Below, piece after piece: positions 43,101 to 54,891 of a stretch of DNA of 64,000 bases. The notes below the pieces were generated by a model, which was not told where the DNA came from, made no database searches, and saw only the letters and a list, made by a program, of their open reading frames with translations. The stretch comes from Adiantum capillus-veneris (taxonomy: Eukaryota; Streptophyta; Polypodiopsida; Polypodiales; Pteridaceae): positions 56,305,268 through 56,369,267 of the forward strand of contig CM043944.1 of the NCBI GenBank assembly GCA_014529385.2. Reading direction: 5' to 3'. The position numbers and the translations under genes were made by a program. How positions within the stretch are numbered: position 1 is the first letter of the stretch; every line of letters starts with the position of its first letter.

Positions 43101-44176
43101 ATGGATATGCTCATGGGCACACAACAATCATAGCTGTGGAGATGACTTATATCAAAGATGAGTCACGCTTATCATAAACTTGATTATCTTTCTCCTGTTT
43201 GAACTTATATGTAGGTGATTATTTTTTTTTAATCTCAAAGTTCACAAACATGCTTGGATTGTTTAATAATTCTTTCATTATCATAGTTTCATTACCACCT
43301 GGTAGCAGGTACAATGGATTTTATGACTAGTATGATTAGGAGCCTAATTATGAGCCTAATTATGGTGACTTTTAGTATAATAATCAAGCAAAGAGATTCA
43401 TGCAATTAATCTCATGCCAGAAAAGAAATATTTAGACTACCGTATTTGCCTGTGTCAATGGGATTTAGAATATAGATAGAAGAATAAGGAGAAGCAAGGA
43501 GAATGGTCGTATATGGTGAGGGTAGATTGGTACTTTGCAAGAATCCGTGGCATGTCTTTCTACCTCACAGGAAAGCAAATTTTATCCTTATAAGCCCACA
43601 TTGTGGGTACATGGAGTGGAGCCTCGCTCAGACACAAAAGAGAGTCTTGGCCATCCACGTTGGTAGGCTACCACTCAATTTGCCTCACCGACACATGAGC
43701 TGGCACGCCTTAATCAATTGCGTCGACCTCATCAACCCAATTAGAGAAAGCGCAAGGGGTAGAGACCCGTTTTGCCCCGTAGCCTGAGGAGCGGTAGGCA
43801 GATATGGAGCTAGCTATACGCAAAGCACGTAGAGCGTACTATTATCGCAAAGGAAATTGGCGAGCAAACAAAGCAAGGCGAAGGGTTACGGCCGGACCAC
43901 AACTCCAATGATAAAACCAATCAATATTGTCGAGTACAAACCAGCAAACACCGTCTTACAAGGCTATGAATAGCTTCATATCATCCCTAGGTAATCGATG
44001 GACGAGCAGGGAACTCCAACCAAGTTCCTACGGCGAAAAGTACTTGTTCGAGTTCCAACTACTCTCTCTATTTCACTTTCTCTCTCAGCCATCCACCACC
44101 ACCTATGCGTCTGCACGAACTGGCTCACGATGACTCGTAGCCTCCCAAGGCTCAGCGGCTGAGAAGTTGCATGATA

Positions 44177-44244
<68 letters not shown>

Positions 44245-45073
44245 CATGCAGCCACTCGATCCTCAATCTCTCTCCCTCGTTTGCTTCTGGAAAAACGCAG
44301 AGTCTCTCTTGACTCCGTCTGCCAACCGCCATCAATAAGAAAACAAAATAATCTCTCTTGCTTTCCCTGGCCGAGGCTGACCGTCCACCATCAATGAAGG
44401 GTTTCTTTCTCTCTCTTCCAGTGGTGTTGCCCATGAGAACCACCCGTGCTACCGTCTATAGCCGCCACTGCATGCAGGTAGCACACCCTCGCACACACCC
44501 ACACACAGCCTAGTTCTCTCTCTCTCTTTCTTACCAGGACTCCACCACACTCTGCGGCTTCAACTACTAGCTCCACACCCACAGGTTCAGTTGCATGCCC
44601 ACACCATGCAGAGGGTGGCTGCCTACTCTCTCATTCTCTCTCCCTCTCTCTCTCTCTCTCCAGCTCGTAAGCTGCAGCAGTCGGCGACTGTTTCTCTGCA
44701 GTTCTCATGTATCTCTACCAGCTCGTCCTCAACACCCACTCAACAGCGCACACACTCACGGCTGAGCTAACCTGCTTGCCAAGCTTCCCCAACCTGCAGC
44801 AGCACTTCTAATATAGCCCCCCCACGAGGCAGCTTACGGCTTCTCTCTCTCTCTCTGTATGTATGTCCTAGTCGACCTCTCTCCCCTATAGCCGGCCTCG
44901 GGATCCCTGTTTTTCCACCCCGAGGGTCACGAACCCCCTTGCTATGCATGAACTGGCGGTCCTGGCTTTCAAGCAACTGCATTTTTTCACCGAATTTTGG
45001 CCTTTCTGTTGCATCATCCGAGATAGCCTAGGCCCATGCAGGGCTCGGTCTGATGATAGAACGTTGACTATCA
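43101..45073. other. Interior of the gene-carrying element, no ORF recognised
   Basis: Includes a (CT)n run at 44179-44240 and CT-rich, promoter- or 5'UTR-like sequence to 44700. It may contain captured flanking sequence of the oxidoreductase gene, which cannot be shown here. Confidence 0.4.
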
Positions 45074-45390
45074 GTTGAACAACTCTACTCTATCGTGCTC
45101 GACATCAGCGCTAGCCCTGCTCTCATCAAAGGCCACACTCGGCCCGACCAGTATGTGCAGCTTCAAGTTGCTGGCAGTGGTAGCAAACCTGCATACATGT
45201 CGATTGCATCCCCCCCCCAAGTACTGCAGCCTCCGGATCGCTCGAGTTTCTCATCAAGAATGTAAAGGACCAGACTGCCGACTTCTTATGTGAACTCAAG
45301 AAAGGAGACAAGGTTGAAGTTAGCCCTGTTGCTCGAAATGGGTTTGCCATCGAGAATCTCTACCCAACTGAAGACTTTCCTTTTATGTGA
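45074..45390 (+). pseudogene. Captured fragment of a pKIWI502-like FAD/NAD(P)-binding oxidoreductase
   Basis: The frame from 45074 reads LYSIVLDISASPALIKGHT, then QYVQLQVAG and YMSIASPP. After a shift at a C9 run (about 45210-45218) the next frame gives EFLIKNVKDQTADFLCELKK, GDKVEVSPVARNGFAIENLY and PTEDFPFM before a stop. This matches, in order, the FAD-binding beta-barrel region of the plant fruit protein pKIWI502-like family (plastid ferredoxin-reductase-like proteins), covering the D-I-S, GQYLQL, AIASPP and L-KKGD segments. The NAD(P)-binding half is not readable downstream. It is a truncated, frameshifted fragment. Confidence 0.75.
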
Positions 45391-45569
45391 AATCGGGCTT
45401 CTTAGGTGTTTTGCGGCATCCTAGCATTGGCGAGATTCAGCACATCATATTACAAGGTCTGCTTTCATCTTGTTGTATATGTTCATGACCTCGTCATATA
45501 GTTGATGTCGAAATCCCTGCAACCATGAGCTGCCCACACTGACTTTAGGTGACGCATGCGGGTGCCCAA

Positions 45570-45623
<54 letters not shown>

Positions 45624-47039
45624 ATTGAGGAGCTTGCCTTTCTTGCAGTGTTGCTGCACGTCGGGGGGCATGGGCTTTGATGATGCATGGAGCAAGTTCC
45701 TGGATACCTCTTTCTCCATTTATGGCAATGATGAAGCTTATCAAGCAGTCTTTACGAAACCCTCATCATCCATGATTGCTATACATACCGAGGAGAATGT
45801 TGATCCCTTTCTCCTATGATTTCAATGATTTTCGTTATGTATGTCGAAATATGTGATTACAACTACTGCGGTCTGCGCTCACCGACTGTCTACGCATTGT
45901 CTTGTCAGGTTTAGGTAATTTGTATAAGATACCACCTCCCTTCCTACCTCCTCCCAGTTAATATCCAGAGGCTTAAGTAGATAGTTTTGTAAGGCATTTT
46001 CTTGACGCACCAAAAATCTATATTCTCATCCCTAATTCTAGCTCTACCTAACAAATAATTTGTCATAAATAAAGGCTTCTAGGCAAAGGCAATTCAAGAT
46101 CAAATTACTTTTGGGTTGTTTGTCCAATCAGTCACGGTTAATCATCGTAGACGTCTGTCAGTCCTCAATGTAATTTTGTCTCCCACATTGCACTATAAAA
46201 TCCAATTAGATCTCCTTACCTACATTTTTTTTATTTTTTTTTTTCTGCCTTATTCGTGGTTTTTGTCTATCTGTGCTACTTCGTTAGGACTGCAACGTTT
46301 TCTCACATTTCCATTTTCGCAGGGTTATGGCTAACTTTTAATTTGTGTTCCAGCTTCATTTAATTTATTTTGTGATTGTTGAATCAAAGTGCTAACACTG
46401 TATGTTCTTAATATGTGATCGCACACTAATCTTGAATCAAATCCTCAACAGACAACATAGTCTTTTATTTTATTTCAAATTACTAACACAAAATTAACAT
46501 ATTTTGGAATGTTAATTATACTATGGTGCAAGTTTGATAGTCGCAGTTCTCCTTAGCTTCTACAAATCTGTTTGACATGCCTCAGATGCAAGTTACGATC
46601 ATATCTCTCTCCACAAACACACTGGCTCATATAATTTTGATGTAGTGTACCCTCAAGGTATGTACATTAACCTCAATCCAATTTTTATAATTTCTTTACC
46701 GACAATCTTTTATAGATTAGGCAACCCAACATCTCTCATGTCATCACTAATACTTATAAAATGGAATCTCAGATACATCACTCCTATTTTATAATTTCAT
46801 TTCTCTACATTATATGCTCACTAAATACTCCATCAAATGCTCCGATCATGGCTTCTAATTGTACTACAAGTACTTTTTGTAACGATGATTTGTCAATAAG
46901 CCCTGCAGCTACTCATGTGAGCCACGGTGTTTTGGGATGGTGCACAACAATTTGTAAGTGCCTTGATATACTGCACTGCGATGTCAACATAGTAACTATT
47001 TTTATTCTCTCCTTTATGCCTTGTCTAGTCCATTGGTCA
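45391..47039. other. Interior of the gene-carrying element; (AC)n at 45571-45619
   Basis: A plus frame at 45620-45819 (GFDDAWSKFLDTSFSIYG...) and a minus frame at 45450-45540 look exon-like in composition but are unassigned. They might be further captured exons. The remainder is AT-rich without motifs. Confidence 0.35.
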
Positions 47040-47310
47040 CAAGCACACAGATCCACCGATTTAGGCAGTGTGTCAATGCTCATCTAGTGCAGATTCGCCG
47101 ATTTAGGCAACACAACAATAAACTACAGATTCACGCTTTTGAACTTATATCAAATGCAGATTCGCCGATTTGGGCAGCATTAGTGCAGATTCGCCAATTT
47201 AGGCAACACAACAATAAACTACAGATTCACGCATTTGAACTTATATCAAATGCAGATTCGCCGATTTAGGTAGCACGTCAGGTGTAGATTCGCCGATTTA
47301 GGCAACACCG
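47040..47310. repeat. Tandem repeat, 96-bp higher unit with a 21-bp core
   Basis: The core GCAGATTCGCCGATTTAGGCA, or a near copy, occurs about six times (47047 to 47300). A 96-bp unit starting CTACAGATTCACGC repeats at about 47123 and 47219. It lies in the 3' part of the element interior. Confidence 0.8.
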
Positions 47311-47739
47311 ATCACAAAATCATGCTGCAGTGACTGGCCACCACTGCAACTGGTATGATTTTGTTACCCGGGTACATAATGACAATGATTTGGATTTGGA
47401 CTTATATTGTGGACTTGGAATTGGATTGGGATTTGGTATCTGATGATTATTTTATCACGGCAGTGTTTATGTGATGAGACTTGATATTATGAGACTGATG
47501 ATGAGTGTGACCAATGATATCCTGATTCATCAGGGTATGACATATACTGCTTATTCTAGTGGTATGGGACACTAGAATAGGTAGTATGTGGATGACGGCA
47601 GGCATAACCAATGTGTTTAATTTTATGGATTTTTTTCTTTTACTATTTGATACAAATTTCTACTCATTGTTTTTGAAAGGTATTGTTTGCAGATTTTTCT
47701 CTTCGCAACTGAGGACAGTTGCTTTCCAACGGAGAGGTA

Positions 47740-48214
47740 TGTTATAGAAATGATATTTTATGATTTATTGCAATTGACAGGTGGAAAAGACTACACCGAG
47801 CTAGGCCTACGCGACTGGAAATATATATTGTACATTTTATTATTCAAGTGCTCTTTATGAGCTTTGGCCATTTATGATCGGCCGGCCAATTTGTACTCAC
47901 ATTGACCATTGAAGAAATCTATAAATGAAATACGTGCAAGAGGGAAATGGTCACTCTTGCACGGGGGGAGATTGCACCCAGTGTTTGCGTTGCTCTTCTC
48001 ATCTCTCCTCTCTTGTGTCTCATCGTGTCGGCGTAGCACTCCGCTTTAGGAGGTGCACCTGCACGTGCGCTGTCTTGCTCTTTGTCTCTCCGTGTTCGTG
48101 TACAGCTTGGATTATGCACTGTGTGATTCGAGGTATGCAGATTTGTTCGTTTCATGGCTTGTAGTATATGGTTTTTGCTATATTGCAGGGCTCGCGACGT
48201 TTTCGTCTGTAGTA
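47740..48214 (+). repeat. 3' LTR of the gene-carrying element
   Basis: See the 5' LTR. Differences from 42610-43086 are scattered substitutions and one small deletion near 47890. Confidence 0.9.
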
Positions 48215-48984
<770 letters not shown>

Positions 48985-48997
48985 GCTCTGATACCAA
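48985..48997 (-). promoter_or_regulatory. Primer-binding site of the family B element
   Basis: The reverse complement is TTGGTATCAGAGC and abuts the 5' LTR with no gap. Confidence 0.9.
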
Positions 48998-49174
48998 TGT
49001 AAGACTTAGGGAACTGAGGCATAGGATCCTCCTCCCTACCGCCCTTTATATAGGCCTAGCTCCTACCTCTTGCCCTAAGCGGATCCCCAGTCCACACTGG
49101 TCCAGTCCAGGCCCTTGGCCTAAGTCCCTGACCCCCTAGGTTGGGCCTTGCCCCGTAGGACCCTTGTCCTGACA
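48998..49174 (-). repeat. 5' LTR of the family B element
   Basis: 177 bp, same length as 37850-38026, and followed by the second GATCA. Confidence 0.92.
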
Positions 49175-50010
49175 GATCACACATCACATCAAGCGCTATG
49201 CCAGCTTGGGATATTTGCAATGAGGAGCATGTTCAACCATGCGTTCACCTTGCACATTCTATTATGGACAACTCTGGTCGGTTGCTTGTTATGACATCTG
49301 CAGTTGGTGAGTATATTCAATGCTTTGCATGGTGATATTTATCTCTAACGCTACAAGTTCTTAGAGTGTTTAACTTTTTTTAGGAGGTAGTATTGGATGG
49401 CTTGAGAGAGTGGATCAGGCTTCACAGATGATAGTGGATCGCCGCATCATAGTACACCATCACTCTACTTACAACTTCGTTGAAAGTGTTGGAGGTCGCT
49501 CTGAGGTATTTCTTAGCTATTAGTTCTTTGAAAAAACGAATTTTCAATTGTCCTTGTCATGATTATGTTTTTTTTAAATCTTTCTTGTTGCTGTGTCATT
49601 GCTCAATATTGCTCATGATTCATCGAGCTAATTCCAGACCCCCTAGCTATGTTGCAGAGAGTACTCTACTATTCCATTGTTTAGGATTGTAGCCCCTTGA
49701 CTCCTACATGTTGCTCTACCTCCTTGAGACATCGCATGCCAGATCTTCATCAAGGGAGACTTGGCATGGCTCCATGCAATGGAGTCATGCATTCATTGCT
49801 TGCTTCGCTGAGCTTTTATGTCGGCTTGGAGGTTTTTGTATAGAGCTTGGTTGTGGCACTGCTCTCGTTTTAGCAGCTTGTTTGGCTACAAGTCATGTTT
49901 GTGCTTCAATGGATAGTGATGATTCCATTATAATTGGATATGTGCAACCTTACTCTGCTCTAAAAAGCGGAGTAGAGAGGAGATATCTACCACCATTAAT
50001 TTGGAGGACG
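49175..50010 (+). pseudogene. Continuation of the interrupted coding region; possible SAM-dependent methyltransferase
   Basis: Downstream of the second GATCA duplication the frame resumes (SSAMPAWDICNEEHVQPCVH...) and ends at an apparent donor (GTGAGT, near 49299). A second exon-like segment at 49383-49507 has AG and GTATTT borders. A third at about 49630-50010 contains GGFCIELGCGTALVLAAC followed by ASMDSD. That run resembles methyltransferase motif I (x-x-G-x-G...acidic residue), similar in layout to the C-terminal FxGxG of beta-class DNA methylases. The call rests on this motif only. One stop (49687) precedes it in the frame, so the copy is probably dead. Known relatives cannot be named from the sequence alone. 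Confidence 0.4.
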
Positions 50011-50928
50011 TTGACATTCCATCTAGTGTCTACCCATTTGATGACTAGTGAGCACTTTTATTTGACTAGAGTTAGCATTGCATGGTTCCTTTTTTTAACT
50101 AGTATCCTCGCTATTATATTTGTTGATATTACTATAGATTATGCCTTATTTAACAGAATGTGTTGTCCATCTAGTGTCAACCCATTTGATGAGTAGTGAG
50201 CTCTTTTATTTGACTAGAGTTAGTATCGCATGGCCCCTTTTTATTGTGCATTCATGCAACGGTGTCCTTGCTATTGTTTTTGTTTTTATTACTATGGATT
50301 GTGGTTAATTATTAAGATGTGGTTTGCATTGTATAATAGTTTGTGGCTGACCTTTGTAGAGGACTAATATTAACAATATGTTCTCTTTTTTATGAAATTG
50401 TTTTGCTGATGTATGCGAAGGAGACAATAGAAAAATATGACTACTGACACAAGATACAATTATGGCATTCAAAAGGAGCATCGAAGACGCAGTGTTTTCG
50501 TTGACGATGAGTGTGATTCCTCATAATTATGGGCTCTATGGTGTCATGCCAAAAATCTTTGTTTGCTGAGTGCTTGTCTTTGAAATGCTTGCCTTGAAAC
50601 ACATATGTAGCTTTTCTAACAAGGCTTTGGACATTTTGCAAAAGGGATGCTAATCTTTAGCGAAAAGTATTTATTTGTGTTTTGGCTAGCTGAGAATTTA
50701 GCAAGCGATATGTGAGAAATTTGAGTAATCCACTCACACAATGGCACTAAAGTTATTTGTGTATATTGAATTAGAAGTATCCTGTTTAAACTTGGATCTA
50801 AATGAACGAATATGATATGAGTAACTTGTTAAAAAGGTTAATATTAATGCATGCATTAACCTCCATCTTAATTCATTTGCTTGCATTTTAAGTCGCTCGA
50901 AAAATCTCGCTTGCCACATGGTAGCCTC

Positions 50929-50959
<31 letters not shown>

Positions 50960-51050
50960 AAAAAAAACCTAACACACACACAAAATATACCATGGGGTCT
51001 TTAATGAACTCCAAGGGTGGGATTGAAGGTTATCGAGAATCTCAAGAAAA
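50011..51050. other. No gene recognised
   Basis: AT-rich. The phrase CCATCTAGTGTC.ACCCATTTGATGA and the following 60 bases occur at 50017 and again at 50165. A C20-A17 homopolymer pair lies at 50928-50968. Confidence 0.5.
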
Positions 51051-51054
51051 ATCA

Positions 51055-51115
51055 CGTGTGACAAAAAGTAGACGACATTGACCAGTTCGATGCTCTAACC
51101 ACGTGGACGTATACA
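51055..51115 (-). repeat. Partial tRNA-like SINE head (copy 1)
   Basis: The reverse complement contains ACGTGGTTAGAGCATCGAAC, an A-box-like tRNA arm as in the other three copies. The B-box part is short. Weak on its own, supported by position in the cluster. Confidence 0.35.
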
Positions 51116-51199
51116 ATTTGTTACTCCCATAGCCACTTTGTGTGGTAATAAAGTAAGCCGCCCTAAGAAAAATATAGCGAAACAAAATCGAATGGATCA

Positions 51200-51206
<7 letters not shown>

Positions 51207-51248
<42 letters not shown>
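51207..51248. repeat. (CT)n microsatellite
   Basis: About 21 CT units between SINE-like heads. Confidence 0.95.
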
Positions 51249-51250
<2 letters not shown>

Positions 51251-51344
51251 ACTACGTGCCACGTGGTCTTAATGACCCCATGGCGATACGATCGACGGTG
51301 GGGGTTGAAGCGTGCAAATCTCGAGGCAGGGGAACGGCCTAAAA

Positions 51345-51432
51345 AAAAGTGAACGACAGGTCGATGATTTGAACCCATTGTCTCACGGATGGAAGCCCAA
51401 TGAGCTAACCATGTAGGCACGTGTAGTTAGTT
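51345..51432 (-). repeat. tRNA-derived SINE head (copy 2)
   Basis: The reverse complement has TGGTTAGCTCATTGGGC (A box) followed at tRNA-like distance by GGTTCAAATC (B box). Substitutions in the arms and an A-run on the distal side (51337-51346) fit a SINE rather than a working tRNA gene. Confidence 0.55.
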
Positions 51433-51654
51433 GGAACCATGGTGAGTTCGCATTGTTATAAGTTAATTCATGTTTATTCCCCCTAGTCCTTGTTTATTGT
51501 TTGTGTCTTTGTATACTTTTCAAAATCCGATGTCTATGCGTGCCTCTGGTTTTGTGCCCGAGCTTCTCTGTCGTTGATCCCATCACTTTAGCTTCTTTTA
51601 CTATCTTGTGTCATATAGTCTTACCCCCCCCCGACGGGCGATTGAAAAAAAATC

Positions 51655-51745
51655 AACATGTTGATCTGTGTCGCCCTGGTCGAAGACTCAAACCCGTGAC
51701 CTCACGCTTGGCAGCCCAACACTCTAACCACGTGCGTGGGATTGC
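51655..51745 (-). repeat. tRNA-derived SINE head (copy 3)
   Basis: The reverse complement has GTGGTTAGAGTGTTGGGC (A box) and GGTTTGAGTC (B box). An A-rich run (51646-51653) follows downstream on that strand. The anticodon arm cannot be folded confidently. Confidence 0.6.
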
Positions 51746-51808
51746 TTGTTCCTAAAGCCATTCCACTCCATGATAAGGTGAATTCGCACAAGAAAAAAAA
51801 TAAACATG

Positions 51809-51920
51809 GATAAATCGTATGACGTTCAAGCATTGCGGGAAACATGCTTCACTTTAACACCGTCGATAAGTCGTACGATGTTCAAGCATTGCGGGAAACA
51901 TGCTTCACTTTAACACCGTC
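51809..51920. repeat. Perfect-looking tandem duplication of about 56 bp
   Basis: Two adjacent copies of a unit containing TTCAAGCATTGCGGGAAACA and ending AACACCGTC. They differ at only a few positions. Confidence 0.9.
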
Positions 51921-52069
51921 TATCCCATTGCCTGCACTTCATTTAAGATACCATGTCAAATAGTGGTGAACCCCCCCGATCACTAATTGACACCTCCTTT
52001 TGGGAGGTGGGATCAACGGCTCATGTTTGCTAATTGATCATAACCGTTGGATTGCCTAGGGAATGTAAA

Positions 52070-52160
52070 AGATTCCCACGTTTTCGGATCCGAGGCTTGA
52101 ACTCGTTTCCGCTCTCCCCCTTGGAATCGACTCTAACTGCTAAGCTATCGCGCGCTTGTT
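52070..52160 (-). repeat. tRNA-derived SINE head (copy 4)
   Basis: The reverse complement has GATAGCTTAGCAGTTAGAGTC (A-box arm) and AGTTCAAGCC (B-box-like). Same orientation as the other copies, immediately upstream of the HP30-like gene's repeat region. Confidence 0.5.
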
Positions 52161-52204
52161 GAAAGGTGCGTGTGTGTTAAGTTTATACATTACGTCGTGG
52201 CGAA

Positions 52205-52372
52205 TAAGTCTACACCTAGTTCACATTGGGTTCACACCAAATTTGGTGTGATGTGCATATCCTCCCAAGTTCACACCAAACTCACACTTAGTTCACCTCA
52301 AGTTCACACCAAATTTGGTGTGATGCACATACCTCCCGAGTTCACTCTAAGTTCACACCTAGTTCAAAGAAT
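52205..52372. repeat. Tandem repeats with an 18-bp palindrome
   Basis: AGTTCACAC/AGTTCACCT units recur about eight times. CACACCAAATTTGGTGTG, a perfect palindrome, occurs twice about 75 bp apart. The array ends about 165 bp before the HP30-like start codon, so it lies in the promoter or 5' UTR region. Confidence 0.85.
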
Positions 52373-52536
52373 GATGGGACGGCCTGGATTGCACCCGCCT
52401 CGCAATGCCTAATGTGGGCCATTGATCCCACCTCGTGAGGGGTGTTCCTTCCTGTTGTTTCCCCCTCCCCGGCGGTGTCACATTTTTCTAGTAATTAGGA
52501 CATTTAACAGTTGTGGGTTTAAGCTGGTGAGCAAGG

Positions 52537-53979
52537 ATGCAGGAGAGAGAAGCAATTGCTGCTGTGAAGCCATCGCTACAGGAGCGCTACAAGGAGCTGC
52601 AAGGGAATACAAAAGCTCTACTTCAAGGAGATGCGCTGAACGCTTGGCTCCGTCAGCAAGCAGCGCCTGTGGAGGTGGCCATCACTACCCTTATGAGTGC
52701 AGTGCAAGGCGCGGGACTTGGCGGCCTCATGGGCGTCCTGACCGGTGATGTTCAAAAGGCTTTTCCTTCTCAGCCTGGCAGTGTGAACCTACAAGCGGCC
52801 TCCGCTCTGGGGCAAGCCCAGGTTTGTCTCTTTGTGCGTTGAACATGTTGGCACACCAGGCGTACGTACGTACATACATACATACAATGTGAAATTGCAT
52901 CTGACAGACTATAACGAGCTCTTCTGGGACCTCTGAATGAATGAAATTGACTGCGAATTTCCCAAATTTTGCACAGCATGCGTGTGTTCTAAAGTCCCCC
53001 TGTCGGAACACAAATGATGTACTGACATACTTTTTACAGGCTTTAGCAGGTGGTCCATGGGTGCAAGCTCGCAATTTTGCAGTAATGACTGGTGTAAATG
53101 CTGGAATCTCTAGTGCAATGAAAAGAGCCAGAGGAGGGGTTGAGGACATTCAAACCAAGTATGTACTGGCATCAATCAGTTGGCGACTTTTAAAGAATGC
53201 GCATCTATGGGTAGTGTTTAATTTTTCCTGCCGTTTGACAGCATGGTTGCCGCTTTTGGGTCTGGTGCTATGTTCTCATTGGTCAGTGGAGCTGGGGGTC
53301 AAAATGTGCTTCCTAGTGCTGTCATGACAGGTGTTTTCTTTGCTGCCTTACAAGGTGGCTTGTTTAAGGTTGGTTTCTACTTGCCGTGCAATTTTTTAGG
53401 ATTTTATAATATTACAGGAAAAGTTCACGTTTCTTACTTTCTGCTCTTATCACAGCTTAGCAAGGTTTCCAAGCCACCACCAGATGACATTTATTACATG
53501 AATGGTAGGAGCATGTTACAACAGCTCGCCCTTGAGCGATACCTCCGGAATTTCAAGCGGGGATTGCTTGCTGATACCACATTGTCACTGTTGAATGATA
53601 GGTGTGTTTATTGTTTTGAGTTATTTTACTTCATGGAGATTATCAATGGATCCCCAATTATATAAACACCACACAGATCAACAACAGATTCCCTCATTGT
53701 TGAAACATTACTCGCATCAGCCAACCTGTTACTTTTACCTATTTAATTTTGTTTCTGAAAGCATGGTAAGTATGCTGAAAACATCATGTCTGGTTGCTTT
53801 ATAGTTACTATTTGTGCTTGTTTGATGCGAACTCTTATTTTTGCACTTCAATATGGGAAAAATATCCCCTCCTTATCAAATCATTTCAGCAATGGGTTTG
53901 ATTGTTTTTCAGTGCGCTGCGAGAGGTAAATATACCCCCTGGACCAAGGCTTCTTATTCTGGACTTTGTCAAAAGGTGA
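52537..53979 (+). CDS. HP30: HP30-like chloroplast inner-membrane import subunit (Tim17/22/23 family, SAM domain)
   Basis: Exons 52537-52821, 53040-53158, 53242-53368, 53456-53601 and 53913-53979 (stop TGA), all with GT-AG introns and consistent phases, give 247 residues; Arabidopsis HP30 proteins are about 260. Residues 45-177 form the Tim17/Tim22/Tim23 domain with Gly-rich membrane segments (GAGLGGLMGVLTG; FAVMTGVNAGI; MVAAFGSGAMFSLVSGAGG; VMTGVFFAALQGGLF). Residues 190-247 form the C-terminal SAM-like domain (ALERYLRNFKRGLL...ALREVNIPPGPRLLILDFV). HP30 proteins are known from the chloroplast inner envelope, where with HP20 they import proteins lacking a cleavable transit peptide. The start is the first ATG of the frame. 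No stop or shift was seen. An alternative is the related HP20 or mitochondrial TIM23-type group, but these lack the SAM domain. Confidence 0.9.
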
Positions 53980-54891
53980 GGAACTTATTTCTGTCAGATA
54001 TGTGGTGCTTGACGCTACCAGTTTTTTAAACAACAATACCTCTGCTGTTTTGTAATAAGGAAATTCACATTATAAATGCCCATGCATTATATACTGGCCA
54101 TACATGAAGTCTAAATAGCAGGCTTCCAGCTTCCAGCTATGAGGAACACCCAATTCTTTTGTCAAATGCTGAATCATCTACAGGACTAGATGCTTATAAG
54201 GTTTATCTCATGGAAAAAATTGAAAGATTAAACTTGACTATGGCATCTTTGCATTGTCCAGATTCTCTACTTCATATGCTTTTTGTATTCTATAGGGTCC
54301 TAGATGCTTTGTTTTCTAGAGAGGATGTCCCTGGATAGCCTTGTAGACAGGGTAAAGGAGGCTTGCTAGCTTACCGAGGGCGAGGCAGCTTTTCTGTACG
54401 GTTGCTAGTCGGGTGGAGTTGAGCTATTTCTTTCATGAGGTTTGATAGTTTCTTTTGACAGCTGTAGAAAGCGGGAGAGATCGAGGCATCTCTTCCCTCC
54501 CAACTTCTATAGTGAATCTTGAAAAGCCCATTAACATGGCCAAGCTTTGTCGGGCCAGGTAGGAACTTAGGGAGATTGAGGAGATGAGACATGTTCTCAT
54601 CACTAGGCCACCCTGAGAGATGTCCTAAAGATTGTTGGAGGCTGCCATTCCTTTGCTGGAGCGTGATGGATTTGGTGCTATGATGGATCTATGGCTATGG
54701 AACCGTATGGAACTCAAGAGGTTGCCATGTACTGCCAATATATAACCTCTTCTGGCGAGTGATTGGATGGAAAGATAGCGAACTACCAAAATCTGCAGGA
54801 CTTGAACAACTTTAGTACTTTGAAAACCGAACAAGAGAAAAACAAGCAGCTCCAGTTTGCGCTTAAAGCAAGAACTTAGGAACTGCTCAAG
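53980..54891. other. No gene recognised (3' flank of the HP30-like gene)
   Basis: An open stretch at 54125-54340 begins at a good acceptor (AATAGCAG) and could be an alternative last exon, but the HP30 frame already stops at 53979. Sequence at 54480-54880 gives broken frames with WRVIGWKDSELP-like text that I cannot assign. Confidence 0.4.

Larger units (their letters stand above)
42610..48214 (+). mobile_element. Non-autonomous LTR element carrying a cellular gene fragment
   Basis: LTRs 42610-43086 and 47740-48214 (about 476 bp; start TGTTATAG, end GTAGCA/GTAGTA) are highly similar. The PBS is 43088-43100 and the purine tract is ACGGAGAGG before the 3' LTR. Flanks are ACTGC (42605-42609) and GCTGC (48215-48219), a 4-of-5 match. 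The 4.65-kb interior shows no gag, protease, RT or integrase motif, but contains a pKIWI502-like gene fragment, two microsatellites and a tandem repeat. It is inserted in the family B element. Confidence 0.85.

Noticed and set aside
49708-50196. Complete 162-codon membrane protein
   Set aside because: The hydrophobic tail lies beyond the conserved-looking part and in AT-rich sequence duplicated at 50165; the start has no support. Only the GCG-motif segment is kept.
51345-52160. Functional tRNA genes
   Set aside because: A and B boxes are degenerate, acceptor stems do not pair convincingly, and A-rich tails follow; SINE heads fit better.
52727-53149. 140-codon frame on the minus strand opposite the HP30-like gene
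   Set aside because: It covers the sense exons 1 and 2 and the intron between them, with no motif of its own; a shadow of the real gene.
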